A stretch of 64,000 nucleotides of DNA. Source: Neoroseomonas terrae (lineage in GTDB: Bacteria > Pseudomonadota > Alphaproteobacteria > Acetobacterales > Acetobacteraceae). Under the pieces are notes generated by a model. That model saw nothing but the letters and a program-made list of their open reading frames with translations. It was not told the DNA's origin and ran no database searches. Location of the stretch: NCBI RefSeq assembly GCF_018129025.1, contig NZ_JAAEDI010000014.1, positions 1 through 64,000 of the forward strand, in the 5' to 3' direction. Of the stretch, positions 8,287-18,563 are shown one piece after another. The translations under genes were made by a program, and so were the position numbers. The first letter of the stretch is position 1. Each line of letters begins with the position of its first letter.

Positions 8287-9246
8287 ATGCGTCGCAGAAC
8301 GATGCTCATGGCCGCGGCGGGTGCCGTGGCCGCGCCGGGAATCGCCCAGGCCGCCTGGCCGGCCGACCGGCCGATCCAGGTCCTGGTGCCGGGTCCCGCC
8401 GGCGGCGGCATGGACATCCTGGCCCGCACCATCCTGCCCTTCGTGCAGCAGCGGCTGCGCGGCGCGAATTTCGTCGTGGTGAACCGCCCGGCCGCCGGCG
8501 GCCAGCAGGCCTTCGAGGGCATCGCCCAGGCGGCGCCCGACGGCTTCACCATCGGCGCCGCGCAGGCGCCGAATTCCATCACCCTGCCGATCGAACGCCA
8601 GGTGCGCTACCGCGTGCAGGACTTCACCTTCCTCGGCAACGTCATCGAGGACCCCTGCGGCCTGTGGGTGAAGGCAGACAGCCCGTTCCGCAACGTCGCG
8701 GACCTCGTCGCCGCCGCGCGCGCCCGGCCGGGGCAGGTCACGGTCGGCACCGCCGGCGTCGGCAGCGACGATCATCTGCTGATGCTCGCGCTGCAGGACG
8801 CGACTCAGACAGAATATTCCCACGTGCCGTTCAACGGCACGCCGCCGATCGTCACGGGTGTGCTGTCCGGCGCGATCGATGTCGGGTCCTTCAACATGAG
8901 CGAGGGACTCGGTCTGATGCGCGAAGGGCTGGTGCGCGGTCTTGCCCAGGGCGGCCCGGAACGCTGGGCCGTGACCAGCTCCGTGCCGACCTTCAAGGAC
9001 CAGGGCTTCGATGTGCTGGGCGGGTCCACCCGCGGGCTGGTCGCGCCACCCAACCTGCCGGCTGCCATCCGGGACGAGCTGCGCACCGCCATCGCCGCGG
9101 CGAATGCCGACCCCGCCTGGATCGCCGACGCAACCCGACTCAACCTGCCGTTGCGCCCCATGACCGCCGAGGCGCAGGAACGCCTGTTCCTCGACGAGGA
9201 CGCCCGCCTCCGCGCCATCTGGGCCCGCAAGCCCTGGCGCGACTGA
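8287..9246 (+). CDS. Bug/TctC-family periplasmic substrate-binding protein
   Basis: A 319-residue secreted protein with signal peptide at residues 1-22 (MRRRTMLMAAAGAVAAPGIAQA). The mature protein has the family pattern WPADRPIQVLVPGPAGGGMD, then NRPAAGGQQAFEGIAQAAPDG and a central GTAGVGSDDHLL. Bug proteins bind small carboxylates or similar solutes for tripartite tricarboxylate (TctAB) transporters, or act as sensors. No tctA or tctB is nearby, which is common because these genomes carry many orphan Bug genes. The ligand is unknown. Confidence 0.88.
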   Translation: MRRRTMLMAAAGAVAAPGIAQAAWPADRPIQVLVPGPAGGGMDILARTILPFVQQRLRGANFVVVNRPAAGGQQAFEGIAQAAPDGFTIGAAQAPNSITLPIERQVRYRVQDFTFLGNVIEDPCGLWVKADSPFRNVADLVAAARARPGQVTVGTAGVGSDDHLLMLALQDATQTEYSHVPFNGTPPIVTGVLSGAIDVGSFNMSEGLGLMREGLVRGLAQGGPERWAVTSSVPTFKDQGFDVLGGSTRGLVAPPNLPAAIRDELRTAIAAANADPAWIADATRLNLPLRPMTAEAQERLFLDEDARLRAIWARKPWRD

Positions 9247-9269
9247 GGATTGCAACAAAGCCGGGTTGA

Positions 9270-10993
<1,724 letters not shown>

Positions 10994-11032
10994 TTTCGCG
11001 ACATCGTTCTCCCGAAGGGACCAAGGAAGAAA

Positions 11033-12235
11033 ATGCCAGCTCTCGCCGCCCGTATGAGTGAGGTTTCCGTCTCCGCTTCCGTCGTCATGACGATGAAGGC
11101 GCGCGAGCTGGCGGCGAAAGGCATCAAGGTCATCAGCCTCGGCACCGGCGAGCCGGACTTCCCGACCCCGCAGCACGCGATCGAGGCCGCGCACAAGGCC
11201 GCGCTGGCCGGCGACACGAAGTACCCGCCGCAGGACGGCACCAAGGAACTGAAGTCGGCCATCCAGCGCAAGTTCAAGCGCGACAACAACCTCGACTACG
11301 CGCTGGACGAGATCCTCGTCACCAATGGCGGCAAGCAGTGCATCTTCAACGCCTTCATGGCGACGCTCGACCCGGGCGACGAGGTGGTGATCCCCGCCCC
11401 GTACTGGATTTCCTACGCCGACATGGCGAAGGTCGCGGGCGGCACGCCGGTGTTGGTGTCCTGCCCGCAGAACAACGGCTTCAAGCTGCGCCCCGAGGAT
11501 CTGGAAGCAGCCATCACCCCCAAGACCAAGTGGGTGATGCTGAACTTCCCGAACAACCCGACGGGTGCTGCCTGCTCGCGTGAGGAAATGGCGGCCATCG
11601 CCCAGGTGCTGAAGAAGCACCCGCATGTCTGGGTCATGACCGACGACATGTATGAGCACCTCGTCTATGACGGCTTCGAGTTCTGCACGATTGCCGAGGT
11701 CGAGCCCGCGCTGAAGGACCGGACGCTGACGGTCAACGGCGCATCCAAGACCTACGCCATGACCGGCTGGCGCATCGGCTTCTGCGGCGGGCCGAAGGCG
11801 CTCATCAAGGCGATGATGAACATGCAGGGGCAGGCGACCTCCGGCGTGTCCACGGTCGGCCAGGCCGCCGCGGCCGCCGCGCTCGACGGTCCGCAGGACC
11901 TGGTGCGCGAACGCGCCGAGGAGTACCGCCAGCGCCGCGATCTTGTCGTCGACATGCTGAACGCCGCGCCGGGCATCGTCTGCCACAAGCCTGAAGGCGC
12001 CTTCTACGTCTTCCCGAACGTCGCCGGCTGCCTCGGCAAGACGACGAAGGCGGGCAAGAAGATCGAGACCGACACGGATTTCGCCGTCGCGCTGCTCGAG
12101 GAAAAGTACGTCGCCGCCGTGCAGGGCGCGGCCTACGGCATGTCGCCCTATCTCCGCATCTCCTACGCGACGGATGCCGAGAGCCTGCGCGAGGCCTGCG
12201 CCCGCATCCAGGAGTTCTGCAAGGAGCTCTCGTGA
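11033..12235 (+). CDS. Class I/II aminotransferase, aspartate aminotransferase type (copy 2)
   Basis: A 400-residue paralogue of the gene at 9330, the same length and collinear throughout. It has SLGTGEPDFPTPQ, NGGKQCIFNAFMA, NFPNNPTGAA and [13 protein letters not shown] with the PLP lysine. Compared with copy 1 it keeps the standard PAPYW cofactor segment. A good AAGGAAG site precedes the ATG. Its stop overlaps the next GNAT gene, repeating the arrangement of copy 1. Divergence between the copies suggests different amino-acid preference, which cannot be predicted here. Confidence 0.9.
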   Translation: MPALAARMSEVSVSASVVMTMKARELAAKGIKVISLGTGEPDFPTPQHAIEAAHKAALAGDTKYPPQDGTKELKSAIQRKFKRDNNLDYALDEILVTNGGKQCIFNAFMATLDPGDEVVIPAPYWISYADMAKVAGGTPVLVSCPQNNGFKLRPEDLEAAITPKTKWVMLNFPNNPTGAACSREEMAAIAQVLKKHPHVWVMTDDMYEHLVYDGFEFCTIAEVEPALKDRTLTVNGASKTYAMTGWRIGFCGGPKALIKAMMNMQGQATSGVSTVGQAAAAAALDGPQDLVRERAEEYRQRRDLVVDMLNAAPGIVCHKPEGAFYVFPNVAGCLGKTTKAGKKIETDTDFAVALLEEKYVAAVQGAAYGMSPYLRISYATDAESLREACARIQEFCKELS

Positions 12236-13242
12236 CGCCAGCGGCGCCCCGCGCGGCCATCCGCGATGGCCGTGACGAGGACGCCGAGGGCTTCATCGCC
12301 CTGGTCGGGACCTGCTGGGCCGAATATCCCGGCTGCATTCTCGACGTGGATGGCGAGGTGCCGGAACTCCGCGCCCTCGCTACCTATTTCCGCGACCAGG
12401 GCGGCCGGCTCTGGGCCGCGGAGCAGGATGGCCGCCTCGTCGGCATGATCGCCACGCGCCCGCTGAAGGAGGACGCGGCCTGGGAGATCTGCCGCATGTA
12501 TGTCGATGCCGCCGCGCGCGGCAGCGGCATCGCCGGCGCTCTCCTCGACACAGCCGAAACCCATGCGCGGAACTCGGGCGCGGAGCGCATGGTGCTGTGG
12601 ACCGATACCCGCTTCACCCGTGCGCATGGCTTCTATGAGAAGCTCGGCTACGTCCGGCACGGCTCGATCCGCATCCTCGACGACATCTCCCACTCGCTGG
12701 AATTCCGCTACGCCAAGCCCGCCGCCGGGCTGGTGGTCGAGGCGCTGGACGCCGCCGCGGTGGCGAGCGCGGAACGGCGCCTGTCCGACCTGCTGATCGC
12801 CTGCGTCGCGGATGGCGCCTCGCTCACCTTCCTGCCGCCGCTCCCGCGCGACCGTGCGGCCGGCTTCTGGAAGGGACATTCCGCCGCCGTCGCCGCCGGG
12901 ACGCGCGTGCTGCTGGCCGCCTGGCTGGACGGCCGCCTCGCCGGCAGCGTCACCATCGAGTTCGCGACGGAACAGACGACGCCCGATGCCGCCGCCATCC
13001 GCACGCTGATGGTCGATCCGGCGCTGCGCCGCCGGGGCATCGGCCGCGCCCTGATGCGCCGTGCGGAGCAGGCGGCGCGCGCCCATGGCCGGCGCATCCT
13101 CACCCTCGACGCCCGCGCCGGCAGCGCGGCGGAAGCGCTCTACCGCATGGAATCCTGGGTCGAACTCGGCCGCATTCCACGCTACGAGATCGATGCGGAG
13201 CGCCGGCCCTGCGATACGGTGTTCTTCTGGAAGGCGCTCTGA
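12232..13242 (+). CDS. Double-domain GNAT acetyltransferase
   Basis: A 336-residue protein starting at a GTG that overlaps the stop of the aminotransferase. It contains two GNAT folds in tandem. Domain 1 (about residues 1-155) has CRMYVDAAARGSGIAGALL and HGFYEKLGYV. Domain 2 (about 165-336) has RTLMVDPALRRRGIGRALM and a final ALYRMESWVELGRIPRYEID. Domain 1 looks like a metal-independent small-molecule acetylase. One of the two halves may be regulatory, as in other fused GNATs. Substrates are unknown. Confidence 0.85.
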   Translation: MTPAAPRAAIRDGRDEDAEGFIALVGTCWAEYPGCILDVDGEVPELRALATYFRDQGGRLWAAEQDGRLVGMIATRPLKEDAAWEICRMYVDAAARGSGIAGALLDTAETHARNSGAERMVLWTDTRFTRAHGFYEKLGYVRHGSIRILDDISHSLEFRYAKPAAGLVVEALDAAAVASAERRLSDLLIACVADGASLTFLPPLPRDRAAGFWKGHSAAVAAGTRVLLAAWLDGRLAGSVTIEFATEQTTPDAAAIRTLMVDPALRRRGIGRALMRRAEQAARAHGRRILTLDARAGSAAEALYRMESWVELGRIPRYEIDAERRPCDTVFFWKAL

Positions 13243-13269
13243 TCGGCGGAAGGCGAGGCGCAGCGCAGC

Positions 13270-13797
13270 ATGATCACCCCGGACTGGTGCCGCATGATGG
13301 CGGCCTACAACGCCGAGATGAACCGCCGCCTCTACCGCGCCGCCGATACGCTGGACGACGCCGCGCGGCGGCTCGATCGCGGTGCCTTCTTCGGGTCGCT
13401 GCACGGCACGCTGTCGCACCTTCTGTGGGGCGACACCACCTGGATGAGCCGCTTTGACGGCTGGACGAAGCCCCCGATCGGCATCAAGGAAAGCCCCGGC
13501 CTGGTGGCGGATTGGAGCGCCCTGAAGGCCGCGCGCGTGGACGCCGACGACCGCATCGAGGCCTGGGCGGGACGCCTGACGGCCGCGCATCTGGCGGAGC
13601 CGCTCGTCTGGTTCTCCGGCGCCACGCAGCGGCAGATGTCGCAGCCGCGCTGGATCACGGTCACGCATTTCTTCAATCACCAGACCCACCATCGCGGCCA
13701 GGCGCACGCACTGGTCACCGCCGCCGGCGCGAAGACCGAGGACACCGATCTTCCCTGGGCCGTGGATCTCGCGCGGCTCGGGCTGCTGCCGGCGTGA
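13270..13797 (+). CDS. DinB-family metal-dependent protein
   Basis: A 175-residue four-helix protein of the DinB/DfsB superfamily. The first metal-ligand region is SLHGTLSHLLWGDTTWMSRF at about residues 38-57; the second is THFFNHQTHHRGQAH near residue 138. Members of this group are thiol-dependent or metal-dependent transferases or hydrolases; the exact reaction of this one is not known. It starts 27 bp after the GNAT gene and is probably in the same operon. There is no SOS box near it, so the DinB name refers to the fold and not to damage induction. Confidence 0.85.
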   Translation: MITPDWCRMMAAYNAEMNRRLYRAADTLDDAARRLDRGAFFGSLHGTLSHLLWGDTTWMSRFDGWTKPPIGIKESPGLVADWSALKAARVDADDRIEAWAGRLTAAHLAEPLVWFSGATQRQMSQPRWITVTHFFNHQTHHRGQAHALVTAAGAKTEDTDLPWAVDLARLGLLPA

Positions 13798-13841
13798 CCA
13801 GCGACGCCACCGAACGCCACGAGCCGGAGGAGGAGCGCACC

Positions 13842-14936
13842 ATGCTCCGCCGCGCCGCGCCATCGGTGGCGACGGCGGAACCGATCGTGCACGTCCTTGA
13901 TGTCGAGGCGGCGGAAGGCCTGCCGGCCCGCCGCGTCGCCATCGGCCCCGGACCGCTGACTGTCGGCCGTGGTGCTCAGGCGGGTCTCGTCCTGCCATCC
14001 GGCGACGTATCGCGCAGCCATTGCATCATGGCGATGGACGGTGAGGCGGTCATCGTCACCGATCTGGGCTCGACCAACGGCACCATCGTCGACGGGCGGC
14101 GGATCGAGGCGCCGGCGCGGCTGATTCCCGGCGCGCGGCTGGTGCTCGGCCCCTTCACCCTGGTCTATCGCAATGGCCGTGCCTCGGACCTCGCGCGGAC
14201 AGAGGAGGTGGAGAAGGACCTCGCCCGTGCCGGCCGCTATGTCGAGGCGCTGCTGCCGTTGCCCATCGCGGATGGGCCGGTGCGCGCGACCTGGCGCTTC
14301 GTGCCTTCGACGAACATCGGCGGCGACGGCTTCGGCTATGGCTGGATCGACCAGCACCGCTTCGCGATGTGGCTGCTGGATGTCTCGGGGCACGGCGCGG
14401 GCTCGGCGCTGCTTGCCGCTTCGGTGATGAACCTGCTGCGCGTGCATTCGCTGCCGGGCACGGATTTCACGGATGCCGCCGCGGTGCTCGCCGCATTGAA
14501 CGACCGCTTCCAGATGGACCGCCAGGGCGGGATGTACTTCACCATCTGGTACGGCGTGTACGACACCCGCACGCGCCTGCTCGGCTTCGGCTGTGCCGGC
14601 CAGCACCCGGCCTTCATGTCGGTGCCGGGGGACGCGGACGCGCAGGCGCTGTGGGTGAAGAACCCGGCCGTCGGCCTCGCGGAGGACTGGCCCTATCGCC
14701 GCGCCGAGGTCGCTGTCCCCGCCGGGGCGCGGCTCTATCTGTTCAGCGACGGCGCGTTCGAGATCCAGACGGCCGATGGGCGCCAACTCACTCTTGGGGA
14801 TTTCCTGCCGCTGCTCGGCAGGCCGGCGATGCCCGGCGCAACCGAGCCCGAACGCCTGTGGCGCGCCGTGCGCGGCGCTGCGCGGCCTGGGCCGCTGGAT
14901 GACGACGTATCGCTCGTCACGCTCGATTTCACCTGA
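13842..14936 (+). CDS. FHA-PP2C (SpoIIE/RsbU-type) protein phosphatase
   Basis: A 364-residue fusion. The ATG at 13842 is chosen because a strong GGAGGAGG site lies 7 bp upstream; an in-frame GTG at 13794 overlapping the DinB stop is an alternative. Residues about 20-110 form an FHA domain (LTVGRG, SRSHC, LGSTNGT), which binds phosphothreonine peptides. Residues about 130-364 form a PP2C/SpoIIE phosphatase with GGDGFGYG, LLDVSGHGAGSALL, GCAGQHPAFM, LFSDGAFE and DDVSLVTLD, so all metal aspartates are present. It should dephosphorylate the STAS protein encoded next to it, with the FHA domain sensing a kinase signal. Confidence 0.9.
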   Translation: MLRRAAPSVATAEPIVHVLDVEAAEGLPARRVAIGPGPLTVGRGAQAGLVLPSGDVSRSHCIMAMDGEAVIVTDLGSTNGTIVDGRRIEAPARLIPGARLVLGPFTLVYRNGRASDLARTEEVEKDLARAGRYVEALLPLPIADGPVRATWRFVPSTNIGGDGFGYGWIDQHRFAMWLLDVSGHGAGSALLAASVMNLLRVHSLPGTDFTDAAAVLAALNDRFQMDRQGGMYFTIWYGVYDTRTRLLGFGCAGQHPAFMSVPGDADAQALWVKNPAVGLAEDWPYRRAEVAVPAGARLYLFSDGAFEIQTADGRQLTLGDFLPLLGRPAMPGATEPERLWRAVRGAARPGPLDDDVSLVTLDFT

Positions 14937-14987
14937 GCCTCGTGCGATGTCACAAAGGCATTCGGTGACGGTCGGGGAGAAGCGCTG

Positions 14988-15329
14988 ATGGATGTGGTGG
15001 TGGTCGAGGCTGATGGCGCGCCGATGTGCCTGGTGCTGACCGGGCGGCTCGATGCGGCAGCGACCGAGCTGGTGGAAACGTCGGTGATGGCGCATGTCCG
15101 CCGCGCCCCGGGCCATGTGCTGATGGACATGGCGGGGGTCAGCTTCGTCGGCTCGCTTGGCATTCGCCTGCTGATCTCGGCGGCCCGCACCGCCGACCGG
15201 GCCGGCCGCCGCGTCGCCATCTTCGGCGTGCAGCCCGCAGTCGCCGAAGTATTCCGCACCATCGCCCTCGACGACCTGATCCCGGTCCTGCCGGATCAGG
15301 CCGCGGCGTTGGCGCAGATCAGGACGTGA
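14988..15329 (+). CDS. STAS-domain anti-sigma factor antagonist
   Basis: A 113-residue single STAS domain of the SpoIIAA/RsbV type. The phosphorylation segment reads MAGVSFVGSLGIRLL around residues 46-60, with the serine in the usual position. In the unphosphorylated form such proteins bind the cognate kinase and free its partner. Its stop overlaps the start of the kinase gene and the phosphatase gene lies 51 bp upstream, so all three switch components are encoded together. Confidence 0.9.
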   Translation: MDVVVVEADGAPMCLVLTGRLDAAATELVETSVMAHVRRAPGHVLMDMAGVSFVGSLGIRLLISAARTADRAGRRVAIFGVQPAVAEVFRTIALDDLIPVLPDQAAALAQIRT

Positions 15330-15772
15330 GGCCACCGGGCGGGGAGACGCTGCGCCTCGTCCTGGGCGAGGGGCTCGAGGCCCTGAGGCAGGCGCAGCTT
15401 GCCGTCGCCGCTTTTCTGGCCGCCCGCGGCGCGGGGCCGAACACGGCATCACGAGCCGAACTGCTGCTGGAGGAGATGGCGCTGAACACCCTGCGCCACG
15501 GTTTCGCGGATGGCAGCACGCCGGAAGTTGCGGTCACCGCCTGGCAGGACGATGGACGCTGCGGCCTCGACTTCGAGGATCGCGGCGCACCCTTCGATCC
15601 CACCCTGGCGCCGCTGCCGGTGAAACCAGGCCGACTGCAGGATGCGCCAGTCGGCGGGCTCGGCCTGCCGCTGCTGCATCGGATCGCCGCCGAGATCGCC
15701 TATGAGCGAAGTGGGGACGGGCGCAACCACCTGCGCCTGGTGCTGCCGGCTGAGGACGCCGCTATCGGCTGA
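15326..15772 (+). CDS. HATPase_c serine kinase / anti-sigma factor (RsbW-like)
   Basis: A 148-residue protein read from a GTG overlapping the STAS stop; the longer frame upstream is the STAS gene read in another phase. Bergerat-fold ATP-binding boxes are visible: N box ELLLEEMALNTLRHGF, G1 DRGAPFDP and G2 GGLGLPLLHR. It would phosphorylate the STAS protein and sequester an unknown partner, a sigma factor or another output protein. No sigma factor gene lies in the window. It converges with the dehalogenase-like gene, overlapping by 11 bp. Confidence 0.88.
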   Translation: MRPPGGETLRLVLGEGLEALRQAQLAVAAFLAARGAGPNTASRAELLLEEMALNTLRHGFADGSTPEVAVTAWQDDGRCGLDFEDRGAPFDPTLAPLPVKPGRLQDAPVGGLGLPLLHRIAAEIAYERSGDGRNHLRLVLPAEDAAIG

Positions 15773-16646
15773 GGAAGCCGTCGAGGTGGCTCAGCACCGC
15801 CTCCGGCGCTTCCTCCGCCAGGTAATGCCCGGACGGTACTGCGGCGGTCTCCAGCGGCCCGGAGGCGTAGCGGCGCCAGATGGCCGGTGCGTCATACCAT
15901 TTCGGGATGCTGCCCTTGGCGCCCCACAGCGCGAGCATCGGGCAGGTCACGGTCTGCCCGGCATCGCGGGATGCGCGGTCATGGTCCAGGTCGATCGTCG
16001 CCGCTGCGCGGTAATCCTCGCAGATCGCCTCGATCGTGTCGGGTGCGTGCAGCGCGGCAAGATAGTCGGCGCGGGCTTCGGGGTGAAAGAAATCCGCGGG
16101 CTTCGGCTCGCGCGAGGTGTGGAAGTCGAACCAGGGCTCGATGTCCGCGCGGATCATGTTCTCCGGCCCCGGATGGCGTTGGGCGAGGAAGAACCAGTGC
16201 CAGTAGCCCATGCCGAAACTCATGTCGGCACGCTCGAAGTGTTCGAGCGTCGGGATGATGTCCATTGTGCAGAGCCGTTCGACGGCGCCGGCGTGGTCGA
16301 GCGCGATGCGATGCGCGACTCGGGCCCCGCGGTCATGGGCGACGACCTGGAAGCGGCGATGCCCGTAGCTTCCCATCAGCGCCACCATGTCCGCGGCCAT
16401 GGCGCGCTTGGCGTAGGGCGCGTGGTCGTCGCTGACCGGCGGCTTGGCCGACTGGCCGTATCCGGTGATGTCCGGGCAGTACACGCTGAAGCGGCGTGCG
16501 AGGACAGGCGCGACCTTGTGCCACATCGCATGCGTCTGCGGGTTGCCGTGCAGCAGCAGCAGGGGCGGGCCTTCGCCGGCACGGCGCAGGCGGAACCGCT
16601 TGCCTGCCGCTTCCTGGAATTCGAGCGCGAAGCCGTCGAAGAACAT
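15762..16646 (-). CDS. Alpha/beta hydrolase, fluoroacetate (haloacetate) dehalogenase-like
   Basis: A 294-residue alpha/beta hydrolase. HGNPQTHAMW is the oxyanion segment and VVAHDRGARVAHR holds an aspartate nucleophile (D105). The key residues known from the Rhodopseudomonas palustris fluoroacetate dehalogenase (D110, R111, R114, D134, H155, W156, H280 in that enzyme, recalled and not aligned by program) have matching residues at equal or near-equal spacing here: D105, R106, R109, D129, H150, W151 (YWHWFF) and H274 (SGHYLAEE). It should cleave a carbon-halogen bond of a short 2-haloacid; epoxide hydrolase is the main alternative. It is encoded alone. Confidence 0.8.
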   Translation of the reverse strand: MFFDGFALEFQEAAGKRFRLRRAGEGPPLLLLHGNPQTHAMWHKVAPVLARRFSVYCPDITGYGQSAKPPVSDDHAPYAKRAMAADMVALMGSYGHRRFQVVAHDRGARVAHRIALDHAGAVERLCTMDIIPTLEHFERADMSFGMGYWHWFFLAQRHPGPENMIRADIEPWFDFHTSREPKPADFFHPEARADYLAALHAPDTIEAICEDYRAAATIDLDHDRASRDAGQTVTCPMLALWGAKGSIPKWYDAPAIWRRYASGPLETAAVPSGHYLAEEAPEAVLSHLDGFLSR

Positions 16647-16685
16647 GGGGTCGTCACCTCCGGCCCGCAGCCTCGCATGAAAGCG

Positions 16686-17120
16686 TCAGGCGGGCACCAG
16701 CCCGTGGCGCAGCATGATCGCCTTCATCTGATCGGCATCCGGCGGGCCGGGGCGGCTGACGAGCTCGGCGATCTCCTCGAAGTAGCGGCGGCCGATGGTG
16801 CCGGGGGCGATGACGATCATCGCCCTGGCCGTGCCGTCGTGCAGATTGGCGTGGTGGTGCACCGTGCCGCGCGGGATGAAGACGACGTCGCCCGCCCGCA
16901 CCTCCCGCGCCACGCCATCCAGCGTCGTCGTCATGGTGCCTTCCAGGCCATGGACGATTTCGTCGCAGGCTTCGTGGTAATGCGGCACCGGCACGCGCGC
17001 CTTCTCGGGCACGACGAACTCGAACATCACGACATCGCCGGCGCCGTCATCCTCGTCCACATGGAAGCGAAGCTCCAGCGCGCCGATGCGCACGATGCGA
17101 GGCGACCGGGCGGCGTCCAT
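16686..17120 (-). CDS. Cupin-domain protein
   Basis: A 144-residue single cupin. The ATG at 17120 has a GGAG site 7 bp upstream and is preferred over an upstream ATG at 17153. Metal-binding motif 1 is PHYHEACDEIVHGLEG (two His, one Glu) and motif 2 is PRGTVHHHANL. The beta-barrel segments between them are regular. Cupins of this size are often dioxygenases, isomerases or ligand sensors; nothing decides which. It is 39 bp upstream of the dehalogenase-like gene on the same strand and may be cotranscribed. Confidence 0.8.
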   Translation of the reverse strand: MDAARSPRIVRIGALELRFHVDEDDGAGDVVMFEFVVPEKARVPVPHYHEACDEIVHGLEGTMTTTLDGVAREVRAGDVVFIPRGTVHHHANLHDGTARAMIVIAPGTIGRRYFEEIAELVSRPGPPDADQMKAIMLRHGLVPA

Positions 17121-17254
17121 GGGCAATCTCCGCGCGATGATGGCGTGGCCCATCCTGGCGCAGATCGACGGGGCAGGCCATCGTCCTCGGCCCGTTGACC
17201 GCCCGGCCGCGACGGGCCAGCGTGCGCGCTCAATTCCCGAGGGAGGGACACAGG

Positions 17255-17653
17255 ATGTCCGACGATCAGGCGCTGTTCGACAAGGGGCTGCCCATCCGCC
17301 GCGCGGTGCTCGGCCCGGAATACGTGGATTCGTCCATGGCGAAGGCCGACGAATTCATGATGTCGTTCCAGCGCGCGACGACCGCCTGGGCCTGGGGCTG
17401 GGCCTGGGGCGACCCGACGCTGGACCGCAAGACGCGCTCGCTGCTGAACCTCGCCATGCTGACCGCGCTGGGCAAGATCCCGGAGGTGAAGCTGCATGTG
17501 AAGGGCGCGCTGAACAACGGCATCACGGTCGACGAGATCAAGGCGACGCTGCTGCACGCCACCGCCTATTGCGGCATCCCTGCCGGCCTCGACGCCTTCA
17601 AGGCGGCGCATGAGGTGCTGATCGCCGAAGGCGCCATCCCGGGGAAGAAGTAA
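17255..17653 (+). CDS. Carboxymuconolactone decarboxylase family protein (PcaC-like)
   Basis: A 132-residue protein starting at the ATG at 17255, after GGGAGGGACACAGG. The body has the family pattern RSLLNLAMLTALGKIPEVKLHV, GALNNGITVDEIKATLLHA and YCGIPAGLDAFK. It lacks the CxxC pair of AhpD-type members and therefore groups with PcaC-like gamma-carboxymuconolactone decarboxylases of aromatic degradation. No other pca gene is nearby, so a different lactone or keto-acid substrate is possible. It leads a three-gene cluster with a dehydrogenase and an MBL hydrolase (4-bp gap, then overlap). Confidence 0.85.
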   Translation: MSDDQALFDKGLPIRRAVLGPEYVDSSMAKADEFMMSFQRATTAWAWGWAWGDPTLDRKTRSLLNLAMLTALGKIPEVKLHVKGALNNGITVDEIKATLLHATAYCGIPAGLDAFKAAHEVLIAEGAIPGKK

Positions 17654-17657
17654 GACC

Positions 17658-18563
17658 ATGGCTGCCATCAGGAAGGTCGCCTTCGTCGGCATCGGCAACA
17701 TGGGCTGGCCGATGGCGGCCAACCTGGTGAAGGCCGGCTTCGAGGTCACCGTCGCCGATGTGGTGCCGGGCCGTGCCGAAGCCTTCGCCGCCGAGACCGG
17801 CGGCAAGGCTGCGGCGACGCCGGCCGAGGCGGCGCAGGGCGCCGATTGCGTCGTCACCATCGTGCCGACCAGCAAGCAGGTGGCCGAGGCGGTCGAAGCG
17901 ATCGCTCCGTCGCTGGCGAAGGGCATGCTCGTCATCGACATGACCTCCGGCCAGCCGGGCCGCACGCGGGAGATCGCGGCAGGCCTCGCCGAGCGTGGCG
18001 TCGCGATGATCGACTGCCCCGTCTCCGGTGGCGTGCCGCGCGCCAAGACCGGCCAGCTCGCCATCATGGCGGGCGGCGAGGAGGCCGATCTCGACCGCGC
18101 GGATGCCGTGCTGAAGGCGATGGGCACCTCCATCCACCGCTGCGGGCCGATCGGCGCCGGGCAGGCGATGAAGGCGCTGAACAACCTCGTCTCCGCCGGC
18201 GGCTACCTGATCGGCATTGAGGCGCTGCTGATCGGCCAGCGCTTCGGCCTTGACCCGTCGAAGATGGTCGATGTGCTGAACGCCAGCACGGGGATGAACA
18301 ACTCGACGCAGAAGAAGTTCAAGGAATACGTCCTGTCGCGCCGCTTCGACGCCGGCTTCGGCCTCGACCTGATGGTCAAGGACCTGTCGATCGCGTTGGA
18401 AGTCGGCCGCGAGACGACGACGCCGACGCCCTTCGCCGCGCTGTGCCGCGAGATGTGGGCCTCGGCGGCGGCGATGCTCGGACCGGGCGCGGATCACACC
18501 GCCGTGGCGAAGCTCTCGGAACAGATGAGCGCCACGGTCCTAGGGGGGAACAAGGAAACATGA
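17658..18563 (+). CDS. NAD(P)-dependent beta-hydroxyacid dehydrogenase (3-hydroxyisobutyrate dehydrogenase family)
   Basis: A 301-residue enzyme. The N-terminal nucleotide-binding loop is FVGIGNMGWPMAANL, the substrate-binding signature is DCPVSGGVPRAKTGQL near residue 118, and the catalytic lysine is in GAGQAMKALNNLVSAGG. It should oxidise a 3-hydroxy acid or reduce the related semialdehyde. Together with its neighbours it suggests a small catabolic cluster for an unidentified organic acid. The stop overlaps the start of the MBL gene. Confidence 0.88.
   Translation: MAAIRKVAFVGIGNMGWPMAANLVKAGFEVTVADVVPGRAEAFAAETGGKAAATPAEAAQGADCVVTIVPTSKQVAEAVEAIAPSLAKGMLVIDMTSGQPGRTREIAAGLAERGVAMIDCPVSGGVPRAKTGQLAIMAGGEEADLDRADAVLKAMGTSIHRCGPIGAGQAMKALNNLVSAGGYLIGIEALLIGQRFGLDPSKMVDVLNASTGMNNSTQKKFKEYVLSRRFDAGFGLDLMVKDLSIALEVGRETTTPTPFAALCREMWASAAAMLGPGADHTAVAKLSEQMSATVLGGNKET

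Noticed and set aside
7081-9258. Minus-strand ORF of 725 codons
   Set aside because: Antisense to potH, potI and the Bug gene, which all have clear motifs. Composition is typical of a shadow frame.
13270-13797. SOS control of the DinB-family gene
   Set aside because: No GTTC-N7-GTTC site is visible upstream; the name reflects fold only.
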